Source: Apoderus coryli (taxonomy: Eukaryota; Arthropoda; Insecta; Coleoptera; Attelabidae). From it: DNA of 64,000 nucleotides. This document shows, piece after piece, positions 37,001 through 49,400 of the stretch (within the stretch, counting starts at the first letter, position 1; each line of letters begins with the position of its first letter). The stretch lies in assembly GCA_911728435.2 (NCBI GenBank), contig OU452203.1:21702134-21766133 (forward strand), written 5' to 3'. The translations under genes and the position numbers were made by a program. The notes beneath the pieces are model-generated. The model was not told the DNA's origin. It saw nothing but the letters and a program-made list of their open reading frames with translations, and ran no database searches.

Positions 37001-37800
37001 ACCGTTTGAAATGGAGCATTTTCTGTAAATCAAATTCAAAACAATAGATATCGCCGTTACTATTTGTGTGACAGCAATAGGTCTTATATTTTACCTGGAA
37101 CTAACTCGGCAAAAACAACGACATTATTGGAGACAAGTGGAGCTGCTAAAAGGGCTTCTTCGGCACTGATTAGGGCGAATTGCTGATAACCGAGATCGAC
37201 ATTTATAAGACAATCAACTCTAAAATAAATTGTACATTAAAATTGGTAGGATAATGATATTAAAATTCACAAAATAGGTACTCACTTAGACCGAACTGGA
37301 AGACATGCTATCTCCTGATCACGTGATATCTGTTGACATTGCGTATTTGGCTGATCGATACATAACTTAACTGTTGATGATAACAATATTTATTATTTAA
37401 CTAACTATTTTCGAGATAAAATGGTTATAATGTATAGTATACGCACTGATTAAAAATTTCGATTATCTCGAAAATTATTTTCGTAACACTATACTACTCC
37501 TAAATACGGGCACCTGATAATTTTTTATAATAAGATATAATACAACCCAATAGATATTATCTTGCAAAAACCCATGGTACAAAACCATGCAAAAGTACGT
37601 AAGTATTTCGAAAACTTATAGCGGATAAGTTATTATATACCAAGCAGTCCTATTAACTTTATTAATTATTATATAATAATCTAATATATGAGCAAAAACT
37701 TACAATTATTATCTGTTAGTGCAGCCCCTAATGTTAAACGGACGATAAACACACAAAACACAATGTTATAAAAATGTTGCAAATTTACAGACAATTTCAT
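34088..37800 (-). CDS. Transferrin-family protein with a GPI-like C-terminal signal; iron ligands mostly lost (Tsf3-like candidate)
   Basis: Twelve exons on minus: 37704-37800, 37286-37370, 37095-37219, 36747-37022, 36389-36653, 35984-36174, 35497-35746, 35163-35314, 34879-35067, 34711-34818, 34385-34653 and 34088-34276. They splice in frame to 2196 bases, 731 residues, normal for a two-lobe transferrin. A signal peptide (FYNIVFCVFIVRLTLGA) is followed by KLCIDQP. The N lobe has GLRYCHPGF and FNDSLACL. The C lobe has DIAFIDANYGFLA, AYPETDT, CLPEYGGK and GTDGAIRCL. By alignment from memory, only the C-lobe Asp (FIDANY) of the usual Asp-Tyr-Tyr-His iron ligands is kept. The protein ends in a polar stretch and a hydrophobic tail (FKLFLTVVFVIYMI), as in a GPI signal. 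It is probably a surface protein with a non-iron role. Confidence 0.87.
36241..36330. ncRNA. Inverted pair of hammerhead-ribozyme-like motifs in transferrin intron 5
   Basis: On plus, at 36291-36324, tgatga, a gctaac/gttagc hairpin, gaaa, cgcgc and gtc follow one another, the order of a hammerhead core with a very short stem III. On minus, at 36240-36277, a second copy reads ctgagga, a gctac/ttcgc stem, gaaacgcgc and ttc. Penelope-like retroelements carry such minimal hammerheads. The plus copy has G where the core needs C before TGATGA, and the minus copy has variant core bases, so activity is doubtful. Confidence 0.45.
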
Positions 37801-40448
37801 TATCTTGTATACTTAATAATATAGTTAAATTAGTTCTGTAAAAAATTAAATTCAGATTAATCATATAATGTTTTAAAACTTAAAAACAAAAACAATAAAA
37901 TTCTATGAAAAATAACCAAAACAGCTGATCTCGACTCTCGACTATGTGGTTTTCCAGCTTTATTCGAGTTCGTACAAGAACTGTCAGGAGTGTGCGCAGT
38001 TCAAATTTACATGTTCGAGTTTTCTTGAACTTATTTAGAACATTTCTAGAATCAGCAATTTGCTGTTCGGGTTTGCAATAAAAAAGTTCGAGAACGGTTC
38101 TAGAACTGTCAGAATCGAGCCCTGCTCAACAGCAAGAACTGATATATAGGTATGTTCTGTGGTTTCAGTTTCACATTCACAAAACATATCCCCCTTGTTT
38201 TGATTGTTGTTTCTTGCACAGCTAACCACAACACGTACCCCAAGGGGGTTTTGTGCAGCTAACATCAATTTTCACTCACCTATCTGAAATGTAAGTGTCT
38301 TTTACAAAATACAAATTTGACTGCCAACTGCCAGTTGCCAATTAAGTGAGAGATTTACTTCAAAAGCCATTTTAGCCAATTATTAATATTCGTTTTAGAA
38401 CAAAAATGTGAGGACTCATGTCGCATCTCATATCAGCCAAACTGGGCTGGTAAGCTATTCTTGAAAACCGGAGAGCAGAACGATCGAGTGAAGCGAGGCA
38501 AAGCCTACATACCTAGGATAGCGTTGCCTCAGACCCAAATCTATTTCAACTGCAGTATTATTATTTTTTTTAATTTAATATTTATATAAATTTCTCAGAT
38601 ATATTTCTGACTTATCTGTAATTATTGTTTAAACCCCTCTAGTACTATCATAGTTTTACCGAACTATCGATAGTTGTACCACTAACAACAATCAAAACAA
38701 GGGGGAGGGGGGATGTTTTGAAGAGTTACGACTGATACGAGTTAGGTCCCAATGCAGAACTTTCACAAACGCCCTATATCTCAAAAAATAAAAAGGCTAG
38801 CCCAACAACTCCTTGTTGTAATATAGGAGTTATTGGCTAGCCCAATTCTATTTGAAGCATAGGTATTAAGTTTTATAAAAAAAACAGCAACAGGTCGCAA
38901 AAACCACAAAGCTTTATATCTGCTAACAATGTAGGTAGTCTAGACCAATTTGGGACACAGTGTACAATAAACTATAGCGTGTTTTTTATAGATACTGCCA
39001 TATTTTAAAAATATGTTTGTTATATCTACTTACATGATATTTCTTGACTATAAACCAATTTAATTATTACAGCCACATTGAATAATTGTCTAAAGAAATT
39101 ATTGCTTGTAATCATATTTATTTTTAGGTATAGGTACGAAACGAAGTACAATTCAATAAGGACTAAGTTAGTGTAGCCACACGTAGATAAAACATTTTGA
39201 TTCATCAATCTAATCTTATCAATAAATATATAATGCAATCACCCATCGTACCTATAATTTCCCGGTGTGCAATATTTTCCTAGATTGATCTAACTTTGTT
39301 ATAATGCGAGTTTTATTAAAAATTTAATTCTGCTTTAAGATTTGAATTATATTTTGTGGTGTTTGGGATACTTACCTACCTAATTAAGAAAACCAAAACG
39401 TACCTTTTTAATTTTTGCCTTCAGCTCGTAAGCTACATTATTAGGACACTTTTAGGGATTTATAACTGGGTTTGGGGTTCATCTGATTGACAAGACTTCT
39501 TAATTCTATTTGAAGAGGTCATTAAAGCCCGTGAAACAGCGGACAGAGGCTAGTAGAGAACACATTCGTACGGTTGAAACCTCCCTATAAGATTCCGTAA
39601 CTTACTTTATAATATTAACCTAATCTACATTTAAATACCTAAGTAATTACATTTCCCACCTATCGATTCATTCCATTATGGATTTTTTTAGGAAAGCTTG
39701 TTAATTTTGCTTACTCGCTTCACTAGTTTGAAGGTCACATTTTTTTATAATTATTATTAATCATTTCGGTTGAATCTCAATAGTGGCTATAGCGAGAAAC
39801 AAGGATGACCCTGCGAGTTAGATAATGATAGAGAGCACCGGCTTCGGTATTTTTTCGTTCATGTTTGTATTATAGTCCTTGGCTGTTCAAGTAGCAACGT
39901 ATAATACTCTGTTTCACTTCTAAATAATATTTTAGTTTTATTTTATCTTCGAGCTGTGAAGTAGTTGTTTTAAATTTCAAGGTAAGATAATGATTAATCT
40001 TTAATTTTTTGCTCTATTATCATGCAAGTAGGTATTCTAAATTCTAAGTAGGTAATGTTTTGATTTTGTAACACTTGTTAATCGATACTAAAATTTAACA
40101 GTAAAGTTAATTTAAAATAGAATCTAAGTTACAAAAAACAATATAGATTAATTTATTTTATCATCAAATGATGGCTAAGAAAAACTGTATTATACAGAGT
40201 GTCTCAAAAAAAGTAGAACCTATATATTTGATGTATTAAACCAGGATGTCATTGAAGGGGGGCATGTAGTGTTTCCAACACATCACGACGCGATCCCCCT
40301 ACATTTTCATTTAAAAACCCCTAGAAACTTTACGCAAGAAATAATATAATCTAAAATATATGTAGCGAAACAGAATTTTAATACTTATTGTTATTATACC
40401 TAATAATTATTGTCTCTCCTGCCAAAAAACCATAGATATGAAGAGTGG
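37801..40448. other. Intergenic stretch upstream of the transferrin and GST genes
   Basis: About 2.6 kb is AT-rich. It includes a diverged fold-back family copy near 38450-38540 and a small hairpin near 38796-38843 (ctagcccaacaactcc with a near-complement). The promoter of the transferrin gene must lie at its left end. No coding segment was recognised. Confidence 0.5.
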
Positions 40449-40451
40449 GGA

Positions 40452-40629
40452 CATTGTGTTTATTATAATATAGTGTGTCAGCGCTTGGTTAGTACCATCA
40501 TCTAACAACAGACGGCGTTATCAACTTCAGTCGTTCATTAATAAATTTCTCGTATATGATACCGCCATCTGTTGTTAGTTGACAGATACTAACCAAGCGC
40601 TGACACACTATATTATAATAAACACAATG
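40452..40629. mobile_element. Fold-back element about 220 bases upstream of the GST gene
   Basis: The left arm starts cattgtgtttattataata and runs through gtgtgtcagcgcttggttag. The right arm is its reverse complement, ending at 40629. The arms are about 45-65 bases with few mismatches. There is no coding capacity. Confidence 0.75.
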
Positions 40630-40848
40630 GTGGGGAGAATGAGCGTCAACATGCGCAAATTTTCTAATCACGGAGGCCGCCATCTTCTAGCTTAGGCTTA
40701 CAGTTTGATCTAGCGGGAAAACCGCTAACTTGACAACACTGGGCCTTGCATTATCAAACAAATTGCGCAACACATCGATGCGCAAGTGCATTATCCATCA
40801 TACACTTGGATAACAACACATAATTGTAGCTCTTTTATCCACAGCAAA

Positions 40849-42470
40849 ATGAATATCGACCTCTACTACCTACCAGGAAGTGCTCCGTGCCGAGCAGTTC
40901 AACTCGCAGCTGAAGCTCTAGGAGTCAAACTGAATCTCAAACAACTTGAACTAATGAAAGGCGAACATTTAACACCTGAATTTATCAAGGTACCTACGTC
41001 ACAAATGTATACCTACTGGAATCGTATTGTAACCTTTAAGAATATTGTTCTAGATCAATCCACAACATACCATCCCAACTTTGGTCGATAACGGCTTCGC
41101 ACTATGGGAAAGTCGTGCGATTATGTCGTATTTGGCAGAAACTTACGGCAAAGATGATTCACTATATCCCAAAGACCCGAAGAAACGCGCTGTGGTTAAT
41201 CAGCGTATGTATTTCGATATTGGTACGTTGTATCAACGTTTTGCAGACTACTATGTAAGTATTGACTCGTTCGAAACATTCCGAATGTATTGTGATTTCT
41301 CAATAATATTCGAGTCGAGATCACTTCGAGTCGCATACAATTGTCTTTCTAATGACACTAGGGAGATATGTCAGTGATTGTGACAGGCTTTAACTAAAAT
41401 GACGCCAAGCACTATTTTACAATTATTTTATTGGTATGGGTAAGTTCTTTTAAGGCCTTGTCCTATCTATAACCTAAAAATCTGGTTACTAGCATTGTTT
41501 AGGAATGAGGAGCATTTTCGACATCCATCTTGTACTGACCTTTTCTATGCCAAGATGATTATGCAGAATCTTAAAAATAGCTATATCGGGTAGGACTCCA
41601 AACATTTCTACGATTGGTTTGTTCAGCCGAGTATTTTCTCGTATAATTTTTTCGATTTTCTTAATTATTCGTATCAAAATGATTATTGTTATCTCCCTTT
41701 TGGTCTCCTGTCAGGATAGGATTTGTGGACTAAATGTGGAAATAATCCGTAAGTGAGTTTACACACCAACGCTTGTTGTTTATGAAAGAAAACTTATTTA
41801 TTAAGAATAACTGTTAACACAAAATATGTTTAAACTTAAAATACTGTTCTCATAAGGTTATTGATCAATAAAGGCACGTAATTTACGTAAAACTTTATAT
41901 AACCGATAAATAATGTTTTGGATCGCAAGTCTGTTTTGGTCGCCGCTTCACACACACACACACCTCTCTCCCCTGCTTTTTCTCTCTCTTCGCGCATTAG
42001 GGATGGGATATCGATAACATTATCATCAAGAAGTTATTTTTTTAATAGTATCCAGTAATATTTGGAAACGCCGCCTACGATCCTGCCAAGCTTGAGAAGA
42101 TTAACGAGGCAATGAAGTTCTTGGACACATTCGTTGCTGGTGGATCATATGCCGCTGGCGACAAGTTGACACTAGCCGATTTGACGTTAGTGGCGACAAT
42201 ATCGACCTATGACGTTGTAGGTTATGATTTGACACCATACCCAAACCTCACGAAATGGTATGTTATTATTCACGATTGAATAATCCTCATTGCAACTGGA
42301 TTATTCCTAATTTATTCAAATAAAACATTTACATGTATAGCAAGTTTTAATAATATTATTACAGGTACAGCAAAGTTAAGGAGACAGCCCCAGGGTACGA
42401 AGAAGCTAACAACAAAGGCGCCCAAGCGTTTAAACAATTGTTTGAACACTTAACTGCGTCAAAAAAATAA
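40849..42470 (+). CDS. Glutathione S-transferase, delta class
   Basis: Cytosolic detoxification enzyme that conjugates glutathione to electrophiles. Four exons: 40849-40989, 41054-41254, 42049-42257 and 42365-42470. They splice to 657 bases, 218 residues, normal for the class. The N-terminal domain has [12 protein letters not shown] with the catalytic Ser at residue 11, then [20 protein letters not shown], the glutathione-binding cis-Pro and ES segment. The C-terminal domain has [17 protein letters not shown]. The chosen start directly precedes [10 protein letters not shown], the usual delta N-terminus. A ccacag just upstream may be the acceptor of a 5' UTR intron, which would make the earlier in-frame ATG at 40786 non-coding. 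Intron 2 is about 0.8 kb, with no inserted gene seen. Confidence 0.95.
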
Positions 42471-42546
42471 AAACATATTTTTATACTGATTAATTACAGG
42501 ATATTTATCAATAATTAAAAGTTGTACCTAAGTATTTCTTTTTAGA

Positions 42547-42552
42547 AATAAA
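42547..42552 (+). terminator. Polyadenylation signal of the GST gene
   Basis: AATAAA lies about 77 bases after the GST stop codon. Confidence 0.5.
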
Positions 42553-42955
42553 TTTGTTGTAAAAACATTTAAATTTTTATTAATACTAACAGATGATCAG
42601 CCTAGGCTCAAAATGAGGGTCTTTACCATCATTAATTGATTTTTTTGTGAAATGTAAATCTTATGTTTAGTCAAAGATTATACACAATAGATAATCAGAC
42701 CTTATGGGAGATTTGAAACTCAAAATGAGGCGTGGTGAAGAGCCATCTCTATTAAAATTTTAGAACCGCAATGTATATTGAAACAGATTCCACCTCGGCA
42801 ACCCTGTCAATGCGTACCAGAACCCACGCATTAATTCGAAAAATATTGAAGGAAATATGTTTTTCTACGACTGTGTTTAAATGCCTTTATTCTATGTTCA
42901 ATCATGATTTGAACATGTAGTACATTGTAATGTTGTTTTTCATTTACCCGTGCTT

Positions 42956-43164
42956 GCAACTAGTAGGAAATATTTATTGTGCACGGGTAAATTTCCTGCT
43001 AATGACAAAAATAGCATCGGGCATGAAAAATCACCATAGCAACGCCGACAATACAATTTGGTGTGTTTGTATTGTCGGCGTTGCTATGATTTTTCATGCC
43101 CGATGCTAATTTTGTCATTACCAGGAAATTTACCCGTGCACAATAAATATTTCCCAATAGTTGC
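42956..43164. mobile_element. Near-perfect 209-base hairpin element
   Basis: The left arm runs gcaactagtaggaaatattt through gcatgaaaaatcaccatagc to gccgacaataca. The right arm is its near-exact reverse complement, with only a short loop between. Arms of about 95 bases with few mismatches point to a recent fold-back or MITE insertion in the gap between the GST and glucosidase genes. Confidence 0.8.
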
Positions 43165-43402
43165 CTAGCAACGATCATACTCTTAGGAAATATATCTCAT
43201 TTCATGTTCGTTGCACAATATACTATTGGAGGAAATCGTTTCGACAGGATGCAATTATATATTCGTGTGTCAGGTGCCAAAAGGATCTGGTCGTTTAAGA
43301 AACTTATAAGAAGCAAAGATTAATGTACACAATAATCTTTGCAAGAAGTTAAAAGACGTGTGCTTTTTTTAACAAATTTATTGAAAAACAGAAATTTTAC
43401 AT

Positions 43403-46400
43403 TTACACTAACACAATCCGTTGCAATTTGAAGTCGACGTTTTCTAACGGTACACCCTCTGAAGTGAAATCAATCATTTTCACCGTGGATGAATTGCCTA
43501 AAACAAACACATTTTCAAATTGAATTGTAGCTTTTTAAAGCTGCGTTGTATCCTTTCGAAAAATGTTATTAATAAAATGACTAGAATTATTTGAAAAGAA
43601 AAAACGCATTTCGAACAAATACAAATCAATGTTTAATTTATTGGCAACATGCCTAATAAATAATTTCTGAAATCAGGAAAATCTAAGTGAATACAACAAA
43701 TGAATATTATATACTTTATATTTTTCTTTTTGTAGATCATGATAGAAAGTTTTTTAAAAGATTAGTTAATTTAGAATTCTTGTGTTATTTCTTAAATTGG
43801 TTGATTCATATAGGAATTTCATAAAATGTTTTCATAGTGTAGCTCGCGAGTCATTTTAATCCAAAAACGACTTTACCTACCTCGCCCATCAAAAAAAGTG
43901 CTTCTATTCATTTAAATGTAACTAGATGTCGCCAGATTGACGGACAACCGATGGACCAGGCGAATATTGGAGTGGAGACCGAGGCAGGAAGCCTATCGAA
44001 ATAGGGGCCGCCCTCCAATAAGATGGACCGATGACCTGAAGCGTTGTCAGAGAAACTGGATGCAGGCAGCGCAGGATCGCGATACATGGAGAGAATTAAG
44101 GGAGACCTACATCCAGCAGTGGATACATGAAAGGGTTGATGATGATGATGATGAGGTATAGCCCGAAATACAAGAACAAAACCAATAAAACTTCAGAAGA
44201 GCACTAAACGGGGGTCGTTTCAAACTTTATTATATTTTACTTTCGGGGTAAATAGTAGTGTCTATGATTGTCTATTCTTAATGCATTTGATTGTATTAAA
44301 TTGCGTTGTCAGTTTTCATTTGAAGCAGTTTTTAAATTGCGTAATTTTTGACAGTGATTTGCAATTTTCAAAATGTTTAATATTTCTTCAAAATGCACCA
44401 TTTCTATTGCAGTTTTATGTTGAACAAGATGCGTTAGTCTTTTTTTTTTTACCAATATGCGTTGTTGCATTTCAAACTGCGTTGTACCTTCCTAAAACAC
44501 AAGCAAAAAATGACTTACCGTTTATTTCGTGAATCATAAGGCCTTGGATCTTAAGTGGGAAATCAGTAGCGTCCTGTGTGGGATCTATTTCACTGAAATT
44601 ACAGGTAATTTAAGTTTCGCAAATTTATACTGACAATATTTTACCTGATTGATAATGCTGAACTATTGTGATCGTAACTGATGCTAACAAAATTGAATTT
44701 TTTCGCATTTCTGTATTCGAAACTCTCGTAATCGTCGATGAATAGCTCTCCACGTGCCTTGCCGTCCTGAAATAAAAAATTATTATTGCGATATGTTTGT
44801 TAAAAGTTTAAACAAAATCCTTTACCTTATTCAGCATGATATGCAATAAATACGGATCGTTTTTCATGAATTTCGTGCTATTTCTGACTGCTTCCTTTCT
44901 CGCAACAATACTACCAGCCCTGTAGAAAACAGGAATCTGGAAAAAATAAATTAAGTTTATTTTTTCTTAAAGTAATTGTCCGGAAAAAACTTACAAATGA
45001 AATGTCAATGGGAATTTCAGCCCATTTCCCACCTTCGTAAACGTTGCCAGTTTCGTTGTTTACTTGGAACCAATAATCTGAGCTGCCAGGGAAATAGACA
45101 TTCACTGAAGTTGAGTTATCGTCGTACACATTGCGGGCCATAATATCAGTTCCTGTAAAATTGACAAAATTTTATTTCTAGGAATTATTATATTGTCATT
45201 TTCAAAAAAGGAGTTGTAGTTTTTCTAATTTCTTATTTTGACTAAACTTCCTTCCAAATAATAATTGTATTCTATATTTTCTAAAAGAGTTGTAACTTTT
45301 CAAAATGCATTTCTTTTCCAACTTCACCTTTTTTTTTTTTAATCAAAATTTAATTTAAAACAATTTCACCGTCGGTTTTTGAAAAACGAAAAGCTTTTAA
45401 AATTTTGCTAGTTTTACCAAAATTCGTGGCCTTTAAAACTTTTATTTTAAGAAAATATACTTTATTCATATTTATTTTGACTCCAAAATTCTTTGCAGCT
45501 TTAAAAATTTTGTATTTTGACTAAATTTTCGTCCCAATAATCATTGTATTTTATATTTTCTAAAAGAGTTGTAACTTTTGAAAAGGCGTTGCTCTTTTCG
45601 AACTTCCTTTTTTTTAATCAAAGTTTAATTTTAAACAATTTCTTTGTCGGTTTTTGAAAGACGAATGGCTTTTTAAATTTGGCTAGTTTTACCAAAATTT
45701 CATTTTATTTAAATGGTTTGTGGCCTGAAAAATTTTTAGTTTAAGAAAATATTCTTTTGCTAGTTTTACGAAAATTTCATTTTATTCAAATGGTTTGTGG
45801 CCTTTAAAATTTGTATTTTAAGAAAATATACTTTATTCATCTCTATTTTGACTCTAAAATTCTTTGCAACTTTTCAAATTATGACTCTAACAATACGTGG
45901 TTCATTTTTGTCAATCAGTTTAATTACACCATAGAATGGTGGTGGATTGAGAGTATTCAGGGTAGGTTTTTCAAGTACGGTGTACCTTCGGTCATCAAGT
46001 TACCTTCTCTTAATCAATTTCTAATTGTCTGATCCTATTAGCATTCGTTTTCAACAATTTCCAAAAAGATAAATTTAATATAATAATAAAAATTGAACTG
46101 TGTCGGCACAATTGCAAATTACGTTATTGTCAAAGTTCAATTTTGAAATTATCTAGTAAATGAATTAAAACTTTCAAAATAAGTTGTCATGAGAGTTTTG
46201 TTATGAAAATAGTGAAAACAAAATACCTACGCATTCCAAAGCGACTTACCTAGCATTAGCTGATCACTGATATCAAATGTATTCTTATCGCTGGGGTAGT
46301 TGTAGAATACAGGTCTAATCACTGGATCACCATTCAAGTGCTGTTTGTAGAACAATGTGTACCAGATTGGTACGTGTTTGTACCGTTGTTGAATTGCTGC

Positions 46401-49400
46401 ACGTAAATGCGTTTGAGTTTCGTTACTTTTCAAGTAGGGTTCACGACGTGCCGAATCGATATTGCTGTGTCCACGCATGAAAGGCAACCAAGCACCAGCC
46501 TAACAAAATTTATTTTTTTAACGTTAAAAATATCCGAAATACAGCAAATAAAATAATTTTTCATCAAGAGAATGGCTAAATTGAATGAATTAAAGTCCAA
46601 ATTGCTTGAACATCCACCGTATTCACTGGATTTGGCTCCCAGCGATTACTATCCCTTCAGAACCCTGAAAAGATTCTTTCCTGGAAAGCGTTTCAGGTTT
46701 CTGATGAAGCTACTGCGGCCGTGGAACAATATTTTGTTGAGGAAGGTTAAGTATATGGAATTTCAATAATGTTTTCATTATTTACCTGGTACCATCTAAT
46801 AAGCATTGTGTCAGAAGGACTGCCTTCAAATCCACCGATGTCAGCCCCACAGAACGGCATTCCCAACAAATTCAAAGTCATACACATCGTCCAACTCGCC
46901 CAAATGTATGGCCATTCCGAAGTGTTATCGCCCGTCCACATACCAGCATATCGTTGACTTCCAGCAAAGTGTGACCGCGTCAAAATGAATGGACGCAGTT
47001 TTTCGTTGTCCCTAGCCAATAGTCCAGCATAAGTCGACATAATCTATAACGAAAATCGACAAATGTACTAGGTAGGTACTGACTTTACAATTTTTTTTTT
47101 AAATAAAACGTACGCCACTGCCTATAATTTAATTTCGATATTGTCTTGAGATAAAGCAACTACAACTACTATTAACACTGAAGTAATTTTAAAAGTACAC
47201 ACCCTGTAAATATTGACACAATCAAAAACCTCCCCTAATTTACCTGCGTATGTCCATAAATGTTGTGCACATCCCTATGCAAGGTATTTTTATATTGTAC
47301 CATGTCGCCCGTCAATGTTTTTTCAATTGTTTCATCGAAGATTGATGGTTCGTTCATGTCGTTCCAGATACCGCCCAAGGTCGGTGTTGAATTTAACTTG
47401 TCATGTGCAAAGAACGATCCGTAATATTCACGTGCAGCCGGGTTGAGGTAGTCCAGCCAGGATGAATTTCCGGGCCAACAATCACCGATGTAGGATGTGT
47501 TACCCCCTAGAACATTTCTTTTTTACAAGGAGGATAGATCACAAACAAAAATCAAGGATTACTCGTCATCTTTGGTTTGAGAAATTCCGCTTAAGATTTA
47601 TTTATTTATCTACAGGCGTTGTAAAAACGAACACTTACCTGATACATTAACAAATAGTTGCTGTTCAATCGCACCCTCATAAAATTTGTACGTTGGATCA
47701 ACCTTAATATGAGGATCATTGATAACCACCAATTTTCTACCATGGTCATCTAAATAGTTCAAAAGGCCAATAGGGTCGCTGTAATTAATCGGATGCCATT
47801 CAAAGTAACGTCCGTTATTGGTCCAATTGTAATCTAACCAGATGACATCCAATTGGAAATCGTGAGATTCGAAATTGTTAGTAACAAATTTAACATCATC
47901 TTGGGAGTAGTAGCCCCATCTGCTTTGTTGGTATCCAAACGTCCACAGCTAGAAAAAATAAAATAGAGTCAAAATGTAGAGTGGAACATTTTAGCTCTAT
48001 AAAAAGTCGAAATCACGCCGTGACCGATTATAACCGGTTGGAAATGGTTTAACTTTTTACATTCACGCGACCCCGGTTATTGTCGGTTTCACTATGATGA
48101 CGTCACGAAAAATACCCTTCATGACGTCATAGTTCCTTCCCAGCTAGCAAGCTGACGTCAAAACACGTGATATTCGTCGTATGTCATAAATTCGACATCA
48201 TGACGTCGAACATGCACTAGTCAAAAATTGGTCTATGCAATGACGTCATTTTGACGTGTCTTAATGGACTTAAAAATTATAAAAAGTAGTTAACATTAGT
48301 ATGCAAATGATTGTACATAAAAAGTGGTTGACTCCGAGAAAAAAAGAAACATGGTGGCCGCTCTATAAACCGCAAAAACATCTTAATAGATCTTTACTGT
48401 CCACTCTTAGTATTTGGTATTTATTTATTTTTATTGTTTTAGTATTTAGTTCTTTTATAAAGATGTGATTATGTTAATACAAGTATTGTACGGCATATTT
48501 TGGTATGATTTTTTCTTATTCTTCTAAGAATTAGTTGAAGTTAAACCTGTTTCTTGCAATTTAATTGGTTTATATTAGTTTTGGGAAGACTATTATAAAA
48601 CCAATCAAATTGCTTAGCGGTTTCACTAGTTCTGAAAAAAAATCAAGGCAAGCCTATTATTTCCACCATTTACTGGTTTAATATTGGACGCATATTGACG
48701 TATTTTGGACGTTATTACTCAACGTGTTGTTACGTCCTTATTCGACGTCAATTAGCTGTGACAATGTTGGTCATTTTGACGTAATTAGAGACGTATATTT
48801 CACGTCAAAATCACGTGCCTTACTAGCTGGGTTTGCGGTTTAACCAAAAGTAAACTTGCGTTATTATTGGTCCATTCGAATATCTACATAACCTAAAAAA
48901 AGGTTACGGTTATGTTATTACGCTTTTTTTTTGTTCTTGTTCTTAGTGGTTTTTTAACTCTTAACAACAAAATACAAATGTTAAATAAATAGATATAACA
49001 TCAACACTGAGTTACTTTTCGCTCATTCGCACGGGCCAGAAGCGGTTTGACTTGGTTGTGATGATAACGGCCAAAACCAAGGACAACTCTCATCATAACC
49101 GCGGTTATAATCGGTGAATGGCGTGAATTTGACTTAAGATCTATAGTGTATTTGAAAGAGGTTTTATAGTTGATCTTTCATTCATTAATTCTAGCACAAA
49201 TCACCCCTTTATGTTTTGTGCCTTCTAGCAGTGTTGTTATTGCTATTACAATTGTAACAAATCTATTACTTTTTCTATCGTCTATTACTTTATTACGACA
49301 TTTGTCTAATTTGATAGAATCTAGTACTTTTTATGGATTCTATTACTTTTTTATTACTTTCGAATTGAATTAAAATTTGAAAAAAAGTTACTTGTCGAAA

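Noticed and set aside
38035..38268. 77-codon minus-strand frame with some cysteines
   Set aside because: It is isolated in intergenic DNA with no match to a family I know, and its codon use looks random.
40786..40848. Upstream in-frame ATG giving a longer GST
   Set aside because: The extra residues do not look like any GST N-terminus, and a ccacag acceptor precedes the [10 protein letters not shown] start.
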